Of a stretch of DNA of 41,800 nt, positions 1-7,523 are shown in pieces (position 1 is the first letter of the stretch; every line of letters begins with the position of its first letter). Position numbers and translations under genes: made by a program. The notes under the pieces were generated by a model. It did not search any database. It saw only the letters and a program-made list of their open reading frames with translations, and was not told where the DNA came from. The stretch spans positions 1-41,800 of the forward strand of contig SFZB01000001.1 of NCBI GenBank assembly GCA_004558975.1, written 5' to 3'. This stretch comes from a bacterium (lineage in GTDB: Bacteria > Bacillota > Clostridia > Oscillospirales > CAG-272).

Positions 1-235
1 CGCTCTCCGCTGCCGCGTATTTTCCCGCTGCCGTGCGTTCTTCCTCGCCGCCCCCCACTCACCTTTCCGCCCGTCTAATCCGCCCGCTCTCCTCCTGCTT
101 TGCTTCCGGCTCCACCGTGGTCGGTTTCGTCGCACTGTCGGCGTCTCCGCCCCGATACACTGCCCCGCCCCTGATCGTCGGCAAACGCGCGCCTTTTTGT
201 CTCTTCCCGCATACAATGTCTCTGAGAGGTGCCCT
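1..235. other. Non-coding leader region upstream of dpaA
   Basis: No convincing gene is visible on either strand; the reading frames here have no ribosome binding site or family-like sequence. The only notable element is CATACAAT at 210-217, which matches the -10 consensus of the mother-cell sigma factors SigE/SigK. It sits so close to the dpaA start that the transcript leader would be only about 12 nt, and I see no matching -35 element. The element may be chance. Confidence 0.4.
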
Positions 236-1045
236 ATGAAAATAACGGTTCTGCGTTCGGACCCCCGCCTTGCCTACGCCGCGCGGGCGCTCACGGATCT
301 CGGGTACAGCGTCACGCTCGCCGACCCCGAGGAGCGTCTGGACGCCGCGGATATTCTCCTTTTGCCCATTCCCGTCTCGCGGGACGGTGTTCATATTTCG
401 CTCCCGGAGCGCCCGACGTCTGCCGTGCCGCTTGCCGAGGTGATTGACCGCGCCCCGGGGCGTATCTTCGGCGGCGGTTTCTCCGCCGAGGCGGTGGCGG
501 TCGCCCGTCGGGGAGGACGAGAGGTGACGGATCTGCTCGCGATCCCCGCTTTCGTGTACGAGAACGCCGTCCTCACGGCAGAAGCGGCGCTCGGCGTCGG
601 GATGCGCGCCGCAGGGTATTCTCTGCGCGCCCTCCCCGTCGGCGTCGTCGGCTACGGACGGATCGCCGCGGCGCTCACGCGCCGCCTGGTTCTGCTCGGC
701 GCGCACGTGTCGGTCTTCGCGCGGCGCCCCGAGAGCCGCCTTGCCGCCCGCGGCGACGGTGCGGAAGCCTATGACCTCCCGGCGCTCCTGACCCACCTCG
801 GCGGCATGCGCCTGCTCTATAACACCGTCCCCGCGGGACTGCTCACGGATACGGTCCTCGCGAATCTTTCGGACTGCGCCATTGTCGAACTCGCGTCGGG
901 CAAAAACAACATCGGTACCCCCCGGGGAGACACGGGCGTCACGGTCACGCCCGCACCGGGGCTTCCGGGGAAAATTTTTCCGAAGAGTGCCGGCAGCATC
1001 ATCGCGCACACTCTCGACCAAACCATGCAAAAAGAAGGAACGTAA
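236..1045 (+). CDS. dpaA: Dipicolinate synthase subunit A (DpaA/SpoVFA)
   Basis: Subunit A of dipicolinate synthase, which with DpaB converts 4-hydroxy-tetrahydrodipicolinate, a lysine-pathway intermediate, to dipicolinic acid, the calcium chelator of the spore core, in the mother cell. The 269-residue protein has the family layout: an N-terminal Rossmann-like half, then a dinucleotide-binding motif GVVGYGRIA at residues 136-144 and a C-terminal APGLPGK segment followed by KSAG. Start chosen at ATG 236, preceded by AGAGGT at the right distance; a start further upstream at 197 would add an unrelated 13-residue stretch. DpaB follows after 3 nt, so the two are co-transcribed. A CATACAAT box at 210-217 would fit late sporulation control but is very close to the start. 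Length is slightly short of the family norm of about 290. Confidence 0.93.
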   Translation: MKITVLRSDPRLAYAARALTDLGYSVTLADPEERLDAADILLLPIPVSRDGVHISLPERPTSAVPLAEVIDRAPGRIFGGGFSAEAVAVARRGGREVTDLLAIPAFVYENAVLTAEAALGVGMRAAGYSLRALPVGVVGYGRIAAALTRRLVLLGAHVSVFARRPESRLAARGDGAEAYDLPALLTHLGGMRLLYNTVPAGLLTDTVLANLSDCAIVELASGKNNIGTPRGDTGVTVTPAPGLPGKIFPKSAGSIIAHTLDQTMQKEGT

Positions 1046-1048
1046 CAC

Positions 1049-1609
1049 ATGATCGGATACGCGTTCTGCGGTTCCCACTGCACGCTTTCGCATTCCCTCG
1101 CGGCATTGCGCCGCCTGCGCGCGGAGGGCGTAGACATACTTCCCATTTTCAGCGAACGGGTCGCGACGACGGACACACGGTTCTGGAAAGCGGCGGACTT
1201 CTGCGAGACCGTCGAAACCATGTGCGGGAGAAAAGCCGTCTCCACCATCGTCGAGGCGGAGCCGCTCGGACCCGTCACCCCGCTCGATGCGCTCGTGATT
1301 GCCCCCTGCACGGGGAACACCCTCGCCAAAATGGCGCAGGGGATCACCGACTCCGCCGTCACCATGGCGGCGAAGGCGCATCTGCGCTGTGACCGCCCGA
1401 CCCTGATTGCCCTCGCGTCGAACGACTCCATGTCCGCCAACCTCGCGAACATCGCAACCCTCCTCGGGCGCAAACAGGTGTTCTTCGTCCCCATGCGGCA
1501 GGACGACCCGGAAAAGAAGCCCCATTCCCTCGTCGCAGACTTCACCTACCTGCCGGAGTGTCTGACCGCCGCCCTCGCCGGGCACCAGCTCCGCCCGCTC
1601 TTTCTCTGA
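1049..1609 (+). CDS. dpaB: Dipicolinate synthase subunit B (DpaB/SpoVFB)
   Basis: Flavoprotein-fold subunit B of dipicolinate synthase, 186 residues, near the usual 190-200. The N-terminal GYAFCGSHCTLS segment, the central LVIAPCTGNTLAKMA-type loop around residues 88-102 and the later SNDSMSANL segment are hallmarks of the SpoVFB flavoprotein family, related in fold to phosphopantothenoylcysteine decarboxylase. It begins 3 nt after the dpaA stop and must be translated from the same message. The pair marks the organism as an endospore former, or a recent descendant of one. No frameshift or missing block is seen. Confidence 0.93.
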   Translation: MIGYAFCGSHCTLSHSLAALRRLRAEGVDILPIFSERVATTDTRFWKAADFCETVETMCGRKAVSTIVEAEPLGPVTPLDALVIAPCTGNTLAKMAQGITDSAVTMAAKAHLRCDRPTLIALASNDSMSANLANIATLLGRKQVFFVPMRQDDPEKKPHSLVADFTYLPECLTAALAGHQLRPLFL

Positions 1610-1696
1610 GAGAGCCCCGCGGCATGCACCGACGGCAACGCCGCCGAAGGCAAAACCGCCACGGACGAAAGCGTGCGGGAACTCGTTACAAAAAAG

Positions 1697-1730
1697 CGGC
1701 GTTGTGCCCGAAAAACCGGGCGCAACGCCG
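1697..1730. terminator. Rho-independent terminator after dpaB, possibly bidirectional
   Basis: Arms 1697-1710 and 1717-1730 form a 14-bp GC-rich stem with one G-U pair and a 6-nt A-rich loop. The plus-strand exit has TTATTGT. The minus-strand exit has a run of six T, so it may also stop transcripts arriving from the minus-strand gene that ends at 2138. Confidence 0.75.
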
Positions 1731-1739
1731 TTATTGTAA

Positions 1740-2137
1740 AGCGAATATCACGCGATCGTCGCGTAACTGAAAAGAGGTAACCGACGGGAGAGCGTGGGAA
1801 AAGGCGCAAAGAACAAGGGCAACAAAAGCAGAAATCGTGAAAGAGTCAAAGCAGAAAAAGAGAGAAGAAGGCAGTCTCTCCGTCCCACTACGCGAAGAGG
1901 TGAGAGTCGGAGAGAGGGCATGACCGCGCAGGCAACCAAGCCCTCCGTGCGCCGACGGTCGCCGCCGCCCCGAGGACAAGGTTTTCCTGCTTGTCGCACG
2001 CCGAAATCCGTTCACCGAAAGGATTTCGGCGGCTCTCCCCGCATCGCGCCGCCGATACACGGCGGCAAAGCGGAGGCGGTCAGAGAGCGACGGTCTGAGC
2101 GCTGGAACAGCGGTCTGACCGCCGGAGGGGCAGTGCG
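1740..2137. other. Gene-free stretch with one inverted repeat
   Basis: About 400 bases without a supportable gene. The plus side at 1800-1880 is A/G-rich and would encode only a Lys/Arg low-complexity peptide without a ribosome binding site. A clean inverted repeat (arms 1999-2009 and 2021-2031, 11 bp, 11-nt loop) lies in the middle but has no adjacent T-run, so it is better called a structural element than a terminator. Confidence 0.4.
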
Positions 2138-3772
2138 TTACTTCATGTCGTTGAGCCCGCGCAGATACTTACCGTAGAACCCGGTCTCCTTCCCGTCGAA
2201 GCCGAGCAGTTTCGCCCGCGCATAGAGGACGTTTGCCCGCGCGGCGTCTTTCGGGAGCGCGTCGCCGCAGTCGTACATACAGCCGAGCAGATAGGTCGCC
2301 TTCGCGTGCCCGAGCTTTGCTGCCGCATAGCGGAATTTCGCCGCCGACGCGTGGTCGCCCCGGTGATAGATGACACAGGAGGCGGCATAGAGCTTCTGCG
2401 CCGCGTGGCGCTTCTTGCGGTTCTCGAGTTCGGTCAGTTTGGCGTCCGCCGCGGCGATGCCGCCGCGCTTCGCCCCGGTCAGGCAGGCGCGCGCGAGCTT
2501 TTCGTCGTACCGCACGCCGTAATTGTAGAGATACAGGCACCCCATGCGGTAGAGCGCCCGGGCGGAGCCTCGCTCCGCCGCCCGCAGATAGGCGTCTACT
2601 GCGGCGTGGTTGTCCTTGTCACAGCCGCTGCCCGCGATGAGCGCGTCCCCGACGGCACAGAGCGCCTCGGCGTGCCCCGTTGCCGCCGCGTTTCTGAAAT
2701 GCCGGTAGGCGTCCGCGGGGTTCGCTTCGCTCACCTTAACACCGGCGGCATATTCTTCCGCCGCCACGCGACGAAGTGCCGCCGCGCGCTTTTTGGCGTC
2801 TTCGGAGCCGAGCGCCGCCGCACGGTCATAGAGCGTGAGCGCCTCCTCGGGGGCGCGGTCGGTGCCGATGCCGTCCGCGAGACGGTCGGCAAGCAGGGTC
2901 ATGCCGCGCACGTCGCCGTGGTCGGCGGCGAGCCGATAGGCTTCTGTCGCGGCGGCGGGATTCGGCGCGCCGTCGAGGAGCCCCGTTTCATAGTAATCCG
3001 CGAGCGTGAGGTACGCCTCCGTCTTACCGGCGGCGCCGAGGATGCGCAGGTACTTGACGACGTTGCGGACGTCCCGCGTGACGCCCTGCCCACGCATATA
3101 CATTTCGGCGACGCGCTCGACCGCTTTGAGGTAAGAGGCGTCCGCCGCTTTTTCATAATAGGAAAACGCGATGTGCGGCAGTCCCAGCCGCTCGGCATAA
3201 GCACCGATCTTGTACATCTCCACGGTATCGTCCGGCGCGACCGGCGTCTCCGGCGCGTACTCGGGCTCGCGACCGACGAAGAGCCGCAGGACGGCGGCGA
3301 AGCATCTGCCGTGCGTGCGATTGAGATAATAGCGTGCCGCCGGGCGATTCTTGTGCCGGAGGTAATACCACGCGAGCTTCTCCCGTGCTTCATCGCTCCC
3401 GAGCGCCGCGGCGCGGTGGAGATAGCGGAAGGCGCCGATGCCGTCGCCCCCGCGCCTGAGATAGGTGGCATACGCCATGGCGGCGATCGGGTCGCGCTCG
3501 GAGGCGGTCAGGAGCCAGAACTCATAGAGGTCGGGATTTTCCGCGCGGTCGAGGCAGCGGCAGACGCCCCATGCCGCGAGCGGCACGCCGAGATCGGCGG
3601 CGGCGGCATAATGCCGCGCGGCGGTATTTTTCTTGCCCGCTTTTTCGGCGAGTACCCCGCGGTGATAGATGTCCTCCCCCGTACCGGAGGTCTCCTCCCG
3701 GGTCGGCGCGCCGCAGGCGGGGCACGTCTCCGTTTCCGCGCTCCATTCAAATCCGCAGGCATGACATTTCAT
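2138..3772 (-). CDS. Zinc-ribbon Sel1-like repeat protein
   Basis: 544-residue predicted cytoplasmic protein. Residues 3-20 hold two CxxC pairs (C3, C6, C17, C20) forming a zinc-ribbon of the type found at the front of many Firmicute regulators. The rest is a chain of alpha-helical repeats of about 35 residues with the Sel1-like (TPR-related) pattern, for example AAALGSDEA, AADHGDVRG, AAATGHAEA and AAERGSARA. Sel1 arrays are protein-interaction scaffolds; no catalytic domain, signal peptide or membrane helix is seen, so the role is unknown. Start ATG 3772 is preceded by GGGAGG about 10 nt upstream and by a strong promoter at 3814-3842. It is transcribed alone, divergently from the small membrane protein at 3914. 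Confidence 0.8.
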   Translation of the reverse strand: MKCHACGFEWSAETETCPACGAPTREETSGTGEDIYHRGVLAEKAGKKNTAARHYAAAADLGVPLAAWGVCRCLDRAENPDLYEFWLLTASERDPIAAMAYATYLRRGGDGIGAFRYLHRAAALGSDEAREKLAWYYLRHKNRPAARYYLNRTHGRCFAAVLRLFVGREPEYAPETPVAPDDTVEMYKIGAYAERLGLPHIAFSYYEKAADASYLKAVERVAEMYMRGQGVTRDVRNVVKYLRILGAAGKTEAYLTLADYYETGLLDGAPNPAAATEAYRLAADHGDVRGMTLLADRLADGIGTDRAPEEALTLYDRAAALGSEDAKKRAAALRRVAAEEYAAGVKVSEANPADAYRHFRNAAATGHAEALCAVGDALIAGSGCDKDNHAAVDAYLRAAERGSARALYRMGCLYLYNYGVRYDEKLARACLTGAKRGGIAAADAKLTELENRKKRHAAQKLYAASCVIYHRGDHASAAKFRYAAAKLGHAKATYLLGCMYDCGDALPKDAARANVLYARAKLLGFDGKETGFYGKYLRGLNDMK

Positions 3773-3813
3773 CGCCGTGGTTCCTCCCGTTTTTTGTCGA
3801 AATCTTTCATATT

Positions 3814-3842
3814 ATTTTATCGTTTTTCGCACCTGCTGTCAA
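3814..3842 (-). promoter_or_regulatory. SigA-type promoter for the Sel1-repeat gene
   Basis: On the minus strand, -35 TTGACA (3837-3842), 17-bp spacer, -10 TAAAAT (3814-3819). Predicted start near 3807, giving a leader of about 35 nt. Confidence 0.75.
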
Positions 3843-3913
3843 GCGGCGGCGTATCGTTTTCGCCCGCCGCGCACATACTGAAAGCGAAACAAAAGTCACA
3901 AGGAGATACACAC

Positions 3914-4207
3914 ATGTTCTGTCATAAAAAAAGTTCGCTTGCAGACCTCATCTGGAGTCCTGTCTGGTTCGTCATGGCGGTCATCGGCACGATGACGGTC
4001 GTCGGCGTGCTGCTCACCCGCTGTGGGAAACTGAAGGGCAACTGCCGCCGCCTCGCCGAGCAGTGCGGACAGGCAGTCGGTAACGCCGCGGGCGCCGTCG
4101 CCGACGCGATTGATCCGAACGCCTCCGGCTCCGCTTCCTCCGGCTCCCGCTCCGGCTCGAAAAAGCAGAAGAAGCCGTCGTTTGACGACGACGAGAACGA
4201 CAACTGA
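3914..4207 (+). CDS. Small single-pass membrane protein with charged tail
   Basis: 97 residues, not recognised as a named family. One hydrophobic segment spans residues about 14-35 (WSPVWFVMAVIGTMTVVGVLL). After it come a basic, Cys-containing stretch, a Ser/Gly-rich linker (69-82), a Lys-rich patch and an acidic end (DDDENDN). This resembles small Firmicute membrane proteins with a cytoplasmic low-complexity tail. Start ATG 3914 has a strong AAGGAG 8 nt upstream, which supports it as a real gene although it is small. It is divergent from the Sel1 gene, and a perfect palindromic repeat 23 nt after its stop may serve as its terminator. Function unknown. Confidence 0.65.
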   Translation: MFCHKKSSLADLIWSPVWFVMAVIGTMTVVGVLLTRCGKLKGNCRRLAEQCGQAVGNAAGAVADAIDPNASGSASSGSRSGSKKQKKPSFDDDENDN

Positions 4208-4230
4208 CCGGGAGGCACACGCACACCCCA

Positions 4231-4255
4231 TAGGGGCGACCGATGGTCGCCCCTA
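4231..4255. repeat. Dispersed GGGCGACC hairpin repeat, palindromic copy
   Basis: Perfect palindrome with 11-bp arms (4231-4241 and 4245-4255) around GAT. It belongs to the hairpin family that recurs at about 4.35-4.5, 16.1-16.3, 37.9-38.1 and 41.3-41.5 kb. It lies directly downstream of the small membrane protein gene and may double as a transcript end. Confidence 0.85.
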
Positions 4256-4344
4256 CATGATATTCTCATATTCGCAACCCCCGATAGCCCGTCAAGACCT
4301 TATGCAACACAACAATGCAAATTAGATAAACGCTCACCCGTAAG

Positions 4345-4427
4345 GGCGACCACCCGTCACCTGCGTGGCAATCGACGCACCCGTTCCCCTGAAAACGCCG
4401 CGCCTCTCGGGGCGACGGGTGGTCGCC
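4345..4427. repeat. Long inverted repeat made of two diverged repeat copies
   Basis: Arms 4345-4358 and 4414-4427 are 14-bp perfect inverted copies of a GGCGACC-containing variant of the dispersed repeat, 55 bp apart. The layout (two inverted ends with a short non-coding interior) resembles a small non-autonomous element, but no target duplication is clear. Confidence 0.6.
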
Positions 4428-4486
4428 TATTCTTCTCATGCAAAAGGGCAACGAACAGTAAAACGTAAATCCCCTTCGCGGAACGC

Positions 4487-4511
4487 GGGCGACCGATGGT
4501 CGCCCCTACAT
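4487..4511 (-). repeat. Dispersed GGGCGACC hairpin repeat, minus orientation
   Basis: Arms 4487-4494 and 4498-4505 (8 bp) around GAT, followed by CCTACAT. Read on the minus strand this is the usual TGTAGGGGCGACC form. The flanking 4256-4633 contains no gene that can be supported. Confidence 0.8.
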
Positions 4512-4633
4512 AGTTTCAAAAAGGGGTTCGCGTCATTGCGAAAGAGAAAGGGTTTCTCGTGTCGGTATCACACCGACCCGATTTTGCGAGAGAAACACGG
4601 TCATTTCCACGAGCCGCCCCCAAAAACAATCTT

Positions 4634-4663
4634 GGGAGGGTGCCTTCTCCAAAGCACCCTCCC
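4634..4663 (-). terminator. Terminator downstream of rnhA
   Basis: Arms 4634-4643 and 4654-4663 form a perfect 10-bp GC-rich stem with a 10-nt loop; on the minus strand it is followed by AAGATTGTTTTTG. It lies 22 nt past the rnhA stop. Confidence 0.7.
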
Positions 4664-4685
4664 GGGGGAAATAAAAGCCCCTCTG

Positions 4686-5117
4686 TCAGTCGCTCTTCCG
4701 CTGCGCGTCGGCGGCGGCGGTGGCGAGGCGGTCACAGCGCTCATTATACGGGTGCCCGTCGTGCCCGCGCACCCAGACGAACGTCACGTCGTGGCGGGAG
4801 AGGAGCGGGTCGAGCCGCATCCAGAGGTCAGGGTTCTTGACCTTGTGAAACGCCTTTTTGCGCCACGATGCGAGCCACCCCTCTTCAATCGCCTTGACAA
4901 GATAGGTCGAGTCGGAGGTCAGCGTCACGCGGCATGGCTCGGTCAGCGCCTCGAGCGCGGAGATCGCCGCCATGAGCTCCATGCGGTTGTTGGTCGTCTC
5001 GGGCTCTCCCCCGGACAGTTCCCGCTCGCGTCCGCGGTACACCAGCACCGCGCCCCAGCCCCCGGGGCCGGGATTCCCGCGGCAGGCACCGTCGGTGTAT
5101 ATCTCCACTTCTTTCAC
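4686..5117 (-). CDS. rnhA: Ribonuclease HI
   Basis: RNase HI cleaves the RNA strand of RNA-DNA hybrids (R-loops, lagging-strand primers). The 143-residue protein has all family landmarks: YTDGACRGNPGPGG with D9, NNRMEL with E47, TSDSTYL with D69 and NERCDRLA with D129 (the four metal-binding acids), plus the catalytic-loop H119 in VRGHDGHP. Start chosen at GTG 5117, which has AAAGGAG 7 nt upstream; an in-frame start at 5180 would add 21 residues read through the preceding terminator stem. It lies downstream of the trigger-factor-like gene, from which a terminator separates it. Its own promoter is not obvious. Confidence 0.95.
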   Translation of the reverse strand: MKEVEIYTDGACRGNPGPGGWGAVLVYRGRERELSGGEPETTNNRMELMAAISALEALTEPCRVTLTSDSTYLVKAIEEGWLASWRKKAFHKVKNPDLWMRLDPLLSRHDVTFVWVRGHDGHPYNERCDRLATAAADAQRKSD

Positions 5118-5140
5118 GCTTGCACTCCTTTCCGAAAGAA

Positions 5141-5175
5141 ACCGCGACCGCGCAGTCTCTGCGTGCGGTCGCGGT
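5141..5175 (-). terminator. Terminator of the trigger-factor-like gene
   Basis: Arms 5141-5151 and 5165-5175 pair perfectly (11 bp) and four further inner pairs extend the stem past a 2-nt bulge. On the minus strand it exits into TTTCTTTC. It lies between the stop at 5200 and the rnhA start. Confidence 0.75.
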
Positions 5176-5199
5176 ACCATGTCTAACCGGGATTTGTGA

Positions 5200-7380
5200 T
5201 CAGTCTTTCTTGACAGCCGGGCAGATCTCCTCGGCGATCTTCTGCATCACATTGTCGAAGAGGTAGCTGGTGCGAGCCGTCTCGGCGGCTTTCTCACTCA
5301 TATACAGTTTGTAGATGGTCAGCATGCTCTCCTGGCTCGACGTCAGCGTCACGTCGTACATCTCGACGAGGCGATACAGTACGAGTTGCTCGAGCACGAT
5401 CTGCTTGGCTTCCTCGGTGATCTCCGCCTTGTAGTTCTTGCCGGCATAAGCGGAGTTCTTCAGATAACTCTTGAAAGAACTGTAATCCTTGTAGGGGGAT
5501 TTGTCGCGATTCTCATAGTAGTTGGTCTTGTACCCGTCGATCAGCCCGCGGTATGCAACGCGCACCGCCTTACCGGGATACTTGACCGTCTTGCCCGCTT
5601 CTTCGAGGAGTTTCTTCCAGACTTCCTTCGCAATCTCATATGCGAGTTTGTCCTTCTTGTCGTCCTCGAGCCCTTCGGTCGTCTGCTTCTCGTAGGCGTC
5701 GCGCGCCACGATATCCACATACTTGACGTCCTCGAGAGAAACCTTCTTCTCCTCGGCATATGCGTTGAGCGCGGTCTTGAGCGCCTCTTCCGCCGTCGCC
5801 ACAGCCTCTTTCAGCGCGTCGGTCTTTTCATCGGCGGCTTTCAGTGCCTTGTTCGCCTCGATGAGCGCCTTGAGCGCATCGTAGTACGCCTTCAGTTTGC
5901 CCTCGTTGAACTTCTTCAGTTCTTCCTCATCCGTGGGCTTCAGCGTGTCGATATACACCACTTCCGCGTCGAGGTACGCCTCTTTCGCGGTTGCCGCAGC
6001 CTCTTCGAGTTTCTGCAGTTCCTCTTGGGTCTTGGCTTTGTCGCCGGTCAGCGCTTTCGCATCGTCATACGCCTTCTGCGCCTTTACATAGTCGGCATAC
6101 GCGGTGAGGTACTTCTCAAGATCGGAATCCTTCTCCGCCGTGTACTTCAGACCGTTCTTGGCATCCACAATGTTCGTGTAATTGTAGGCATAGGTCTTGA
6201 CGCCCGTCACCGCCACATAGTAGTGGACGGTCTTACCCTTGAGTTCGAGCGTCTCGTCGTTGTCCGCCTTCGCGTCGGAATCCTCGGCGTAGGTCTTGTC
6301 GAACTCGATATATCTCTCGGCGCGCTCGATCTGCTCGTCCGTGAGGGAGGAAGTGTCCTCTCTGCCCTCGACGTACTGGATCTCTACCTTATATTCTTTG
6401 GTCTCGGTCGTGCCGTCTTCGTTCGTGATGGTGGTCGAGAACTTCTCCGCGGTCTTCTTGCCGATCTCGAGGGTCTTCAGTTTCGCGTAGAAGCCGGTGC
6501 CGAACTCTTTGTCGAGGTTCTCGCTCAGAACGCCGGTGTGGATGGTGTCCTTGCCCTCTTTGTCCTCTTCACCGTCTTTGGTGATCTCGTTATAGACGAA
6601 GCGGAGGTGATCGCCGTCCTCAACGCCGCCGCCGACGATCTTGTCGCGGAGCGCGTAACCCACGGTGATGACATACGTCTTCTTGCTGTCGCCCTCACCG
6701 AGCTCGAGCGTGATGGCTTCGTTGATCTTCGCCTCGCGGTTCGCCAGTTTCTCGAGGAACTTCGCGGTCAGCCCCGCGGCGGCACCGTCCGCCTCGATAT
6801 CGTCGAGGAAGGTCGCGCCGATGACATTCCGCTTGACGTTCTCGCGTGCGTCGCCGCCCTCGCCGTCCACCGTGTAACTGAAGACGATCTTGTCGCCCTT
6901 CATGATCTCGTCCTTGGTGTAGGTACGGTAAGACGTCGTGCTGCCGTCCTTGCCGAGCAGGAACTCAACAAACAGGCGTGCGAGGTCGCTGTCCGCGCCG
7001 AGCTGCACCGAGGTGCTCTTGGTCGGTTCGAGCGTCTCGGTCTTGGTGATGACCTTGACTTTCCCGTCCACCTCGACGGTCGCGTAATACTTCACATACA
7101 GCGTATCGTAGAGACGAATGATGCCGACGGTGCCGTCCTTCTGGAGAGAAGCGAGCGCCTTCGCCACCGCCGCCTGGAGATCGGTCTCCGTCACGGCATC
7201 GGGCTGGGTCTTGCCGCCCGTGTAAAGCGTCTTGATGACATCCGCGTTACTGATTGTCACATACTTGCTCGGGTTCTTGGCATAGTTGAAGGTGTTCCCC
7301 ACCTTATCATAGACGAAGAACCCGATGGCAGAGCCAACGAGTACCACCGCCAGTACCAAGCACAGAATTCTCTTTTTCAT
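5200..7380 (-). CDS. Exported, membrane-anchored trigger-factor-like protein
   Basis: 726-residue protein. An N-terminal hydrophobic segment (about residues 4-23, after MKKR) without a lipobox suggests a signal anchor, so the bulk is outside the membrane. Residues about 150-330 look like two FKBP-type beta-rich blocks (GDKIVFSYTV and GDHLRFVYNE openings), and a long Ala/Lys/Glu-rich helical region follows (about 420-560). The C-terminal helices end in a TARTSYLFDNVMQKI segment that resembles the end of trigger factor. The general reading is an extracytoplasmic folding helper or relative; the FKBP and trigger-factor assignments are by eye and uncertain. Start at ATG 7380 has AAAGGAAA upstream and follows a promoter at 7451-7479. 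Monocistronic, with its own terminator. Confidence 0.6.
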   Translation of the reverse strand: MKKRILCLVLAVVLVGSAIGFFVYDKVGNTFNYAKNPSKYVTISNADVIKTLYTGGKTQPDAVTETDLQAAVAKALASLQKDGTVGIIRLYDTLYVKYYATVEVDGKVKVITKTETLEPTKSTSVQLGADSDLARLFVEFLLGKDGSTTSYRTYTKDEIMKGDKIVFSYTVDGEGGDARENVKRNVIGATFLDDIEADGAAAGLTAKFLEKLANREAKINEAITLELGEGDSKKTYVITVGYALRDKIVGGGVEDGDHLRFVYNEITKDGEEDKEGKDTIHTGVLSENLDKEFGTGFYAKLKTLEIGKKTAEKFSTTITNEDGTTETKEYKVEIQYVEGREDTSSLTDEQIERAERYIEFDKTYAEDSDAKADNDETLELKGKTVHYYVAVTGVKTYAYNYTNIVDAKNGLKYTAEKDSDLEKYLTAYADYVKAQKAYDDAKALTGDKAKTQEELQKLEEAAATAKEAYLDAEVVYIDTLKPTDEEELKKFNEGKLKAYYDALKALIEANKALKAADEKTDALKEAVATAEEALKTALNAYAEEKKVSLEDVKYVDIVARDAYEKQTTEGLEDDKKDKLAYEIAKEVWKKLLEEAGKTVKYPGKAVRVAYRGLIDGYKTNYYENRDKSPYKDYSSFKSYLKNSAYAGKNYKAEITEEAKQIVLEQLVLYRLVEMYDVTLTSSQESMLTIYKLYMSEKAAETARTSYLFDNVMQKIAEEICPAVKKD

Positions 7381-7450
7381 GGTGTTTTCCTTTGCATGAA
7401 TGAATTGTACATTAAGCGCACGCGCGCAGGCGTGCATATGAATCTAGATT

Positions 7451-7479
7451 ATTGTAACACAAGGCGCCCCGAAAATCAA
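7451..7479 (-). promoter_or_regulatory. SigA-type promoter for the trigger-factor-like gene
   Basis: Minus strand: -35 TTGATT (7474-7479), 17-bp spacer, -10 TACAAT (7451-7456). It overlaps one arm of an inverted repeat (7466-7474 with 7508-7516, 9 bp), so the end of the upstream operon and this promoter are interlocked. Confidence 0.75.
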
Positions 7480-7523
7480 TGATTTTTTATAACTTGCATG
7501 GGACAACTTTCGGGGCGGCTGTT

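Noticed and set aside
59..1585. Long minus-strand open frame opposite dpaA-dpaB
   Set aside because: Arg/Gly/Asp/His-rich composition typical of a shadow frame in high-GC DNA; the plus strand encodes two clear family members here.
1731..2060. Possible small genes on either strand between dpaB and the Sel1 gene
   Set aside because: Low-complexity or Ser/Arg-rich translations, no Shine-Dalgarno sites, no family resemblance.
2306..4207. 633-codon plus-strand frame covering the Sel1 gene and the small membrane protein
   Set aside because: Most of it is antisense to the Sel1-repeat gene; only the last 97 codons, from ATG 3914 with its own AAGGAG, are supportable.
7466..7516. Terminator at the end of the GldG operon
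   Set aside because: The inverted repeat has 9-bp arms but a 33-nt loop and no T-run on the minus strand; it overlaps the next gene's promoter and is only noted there.
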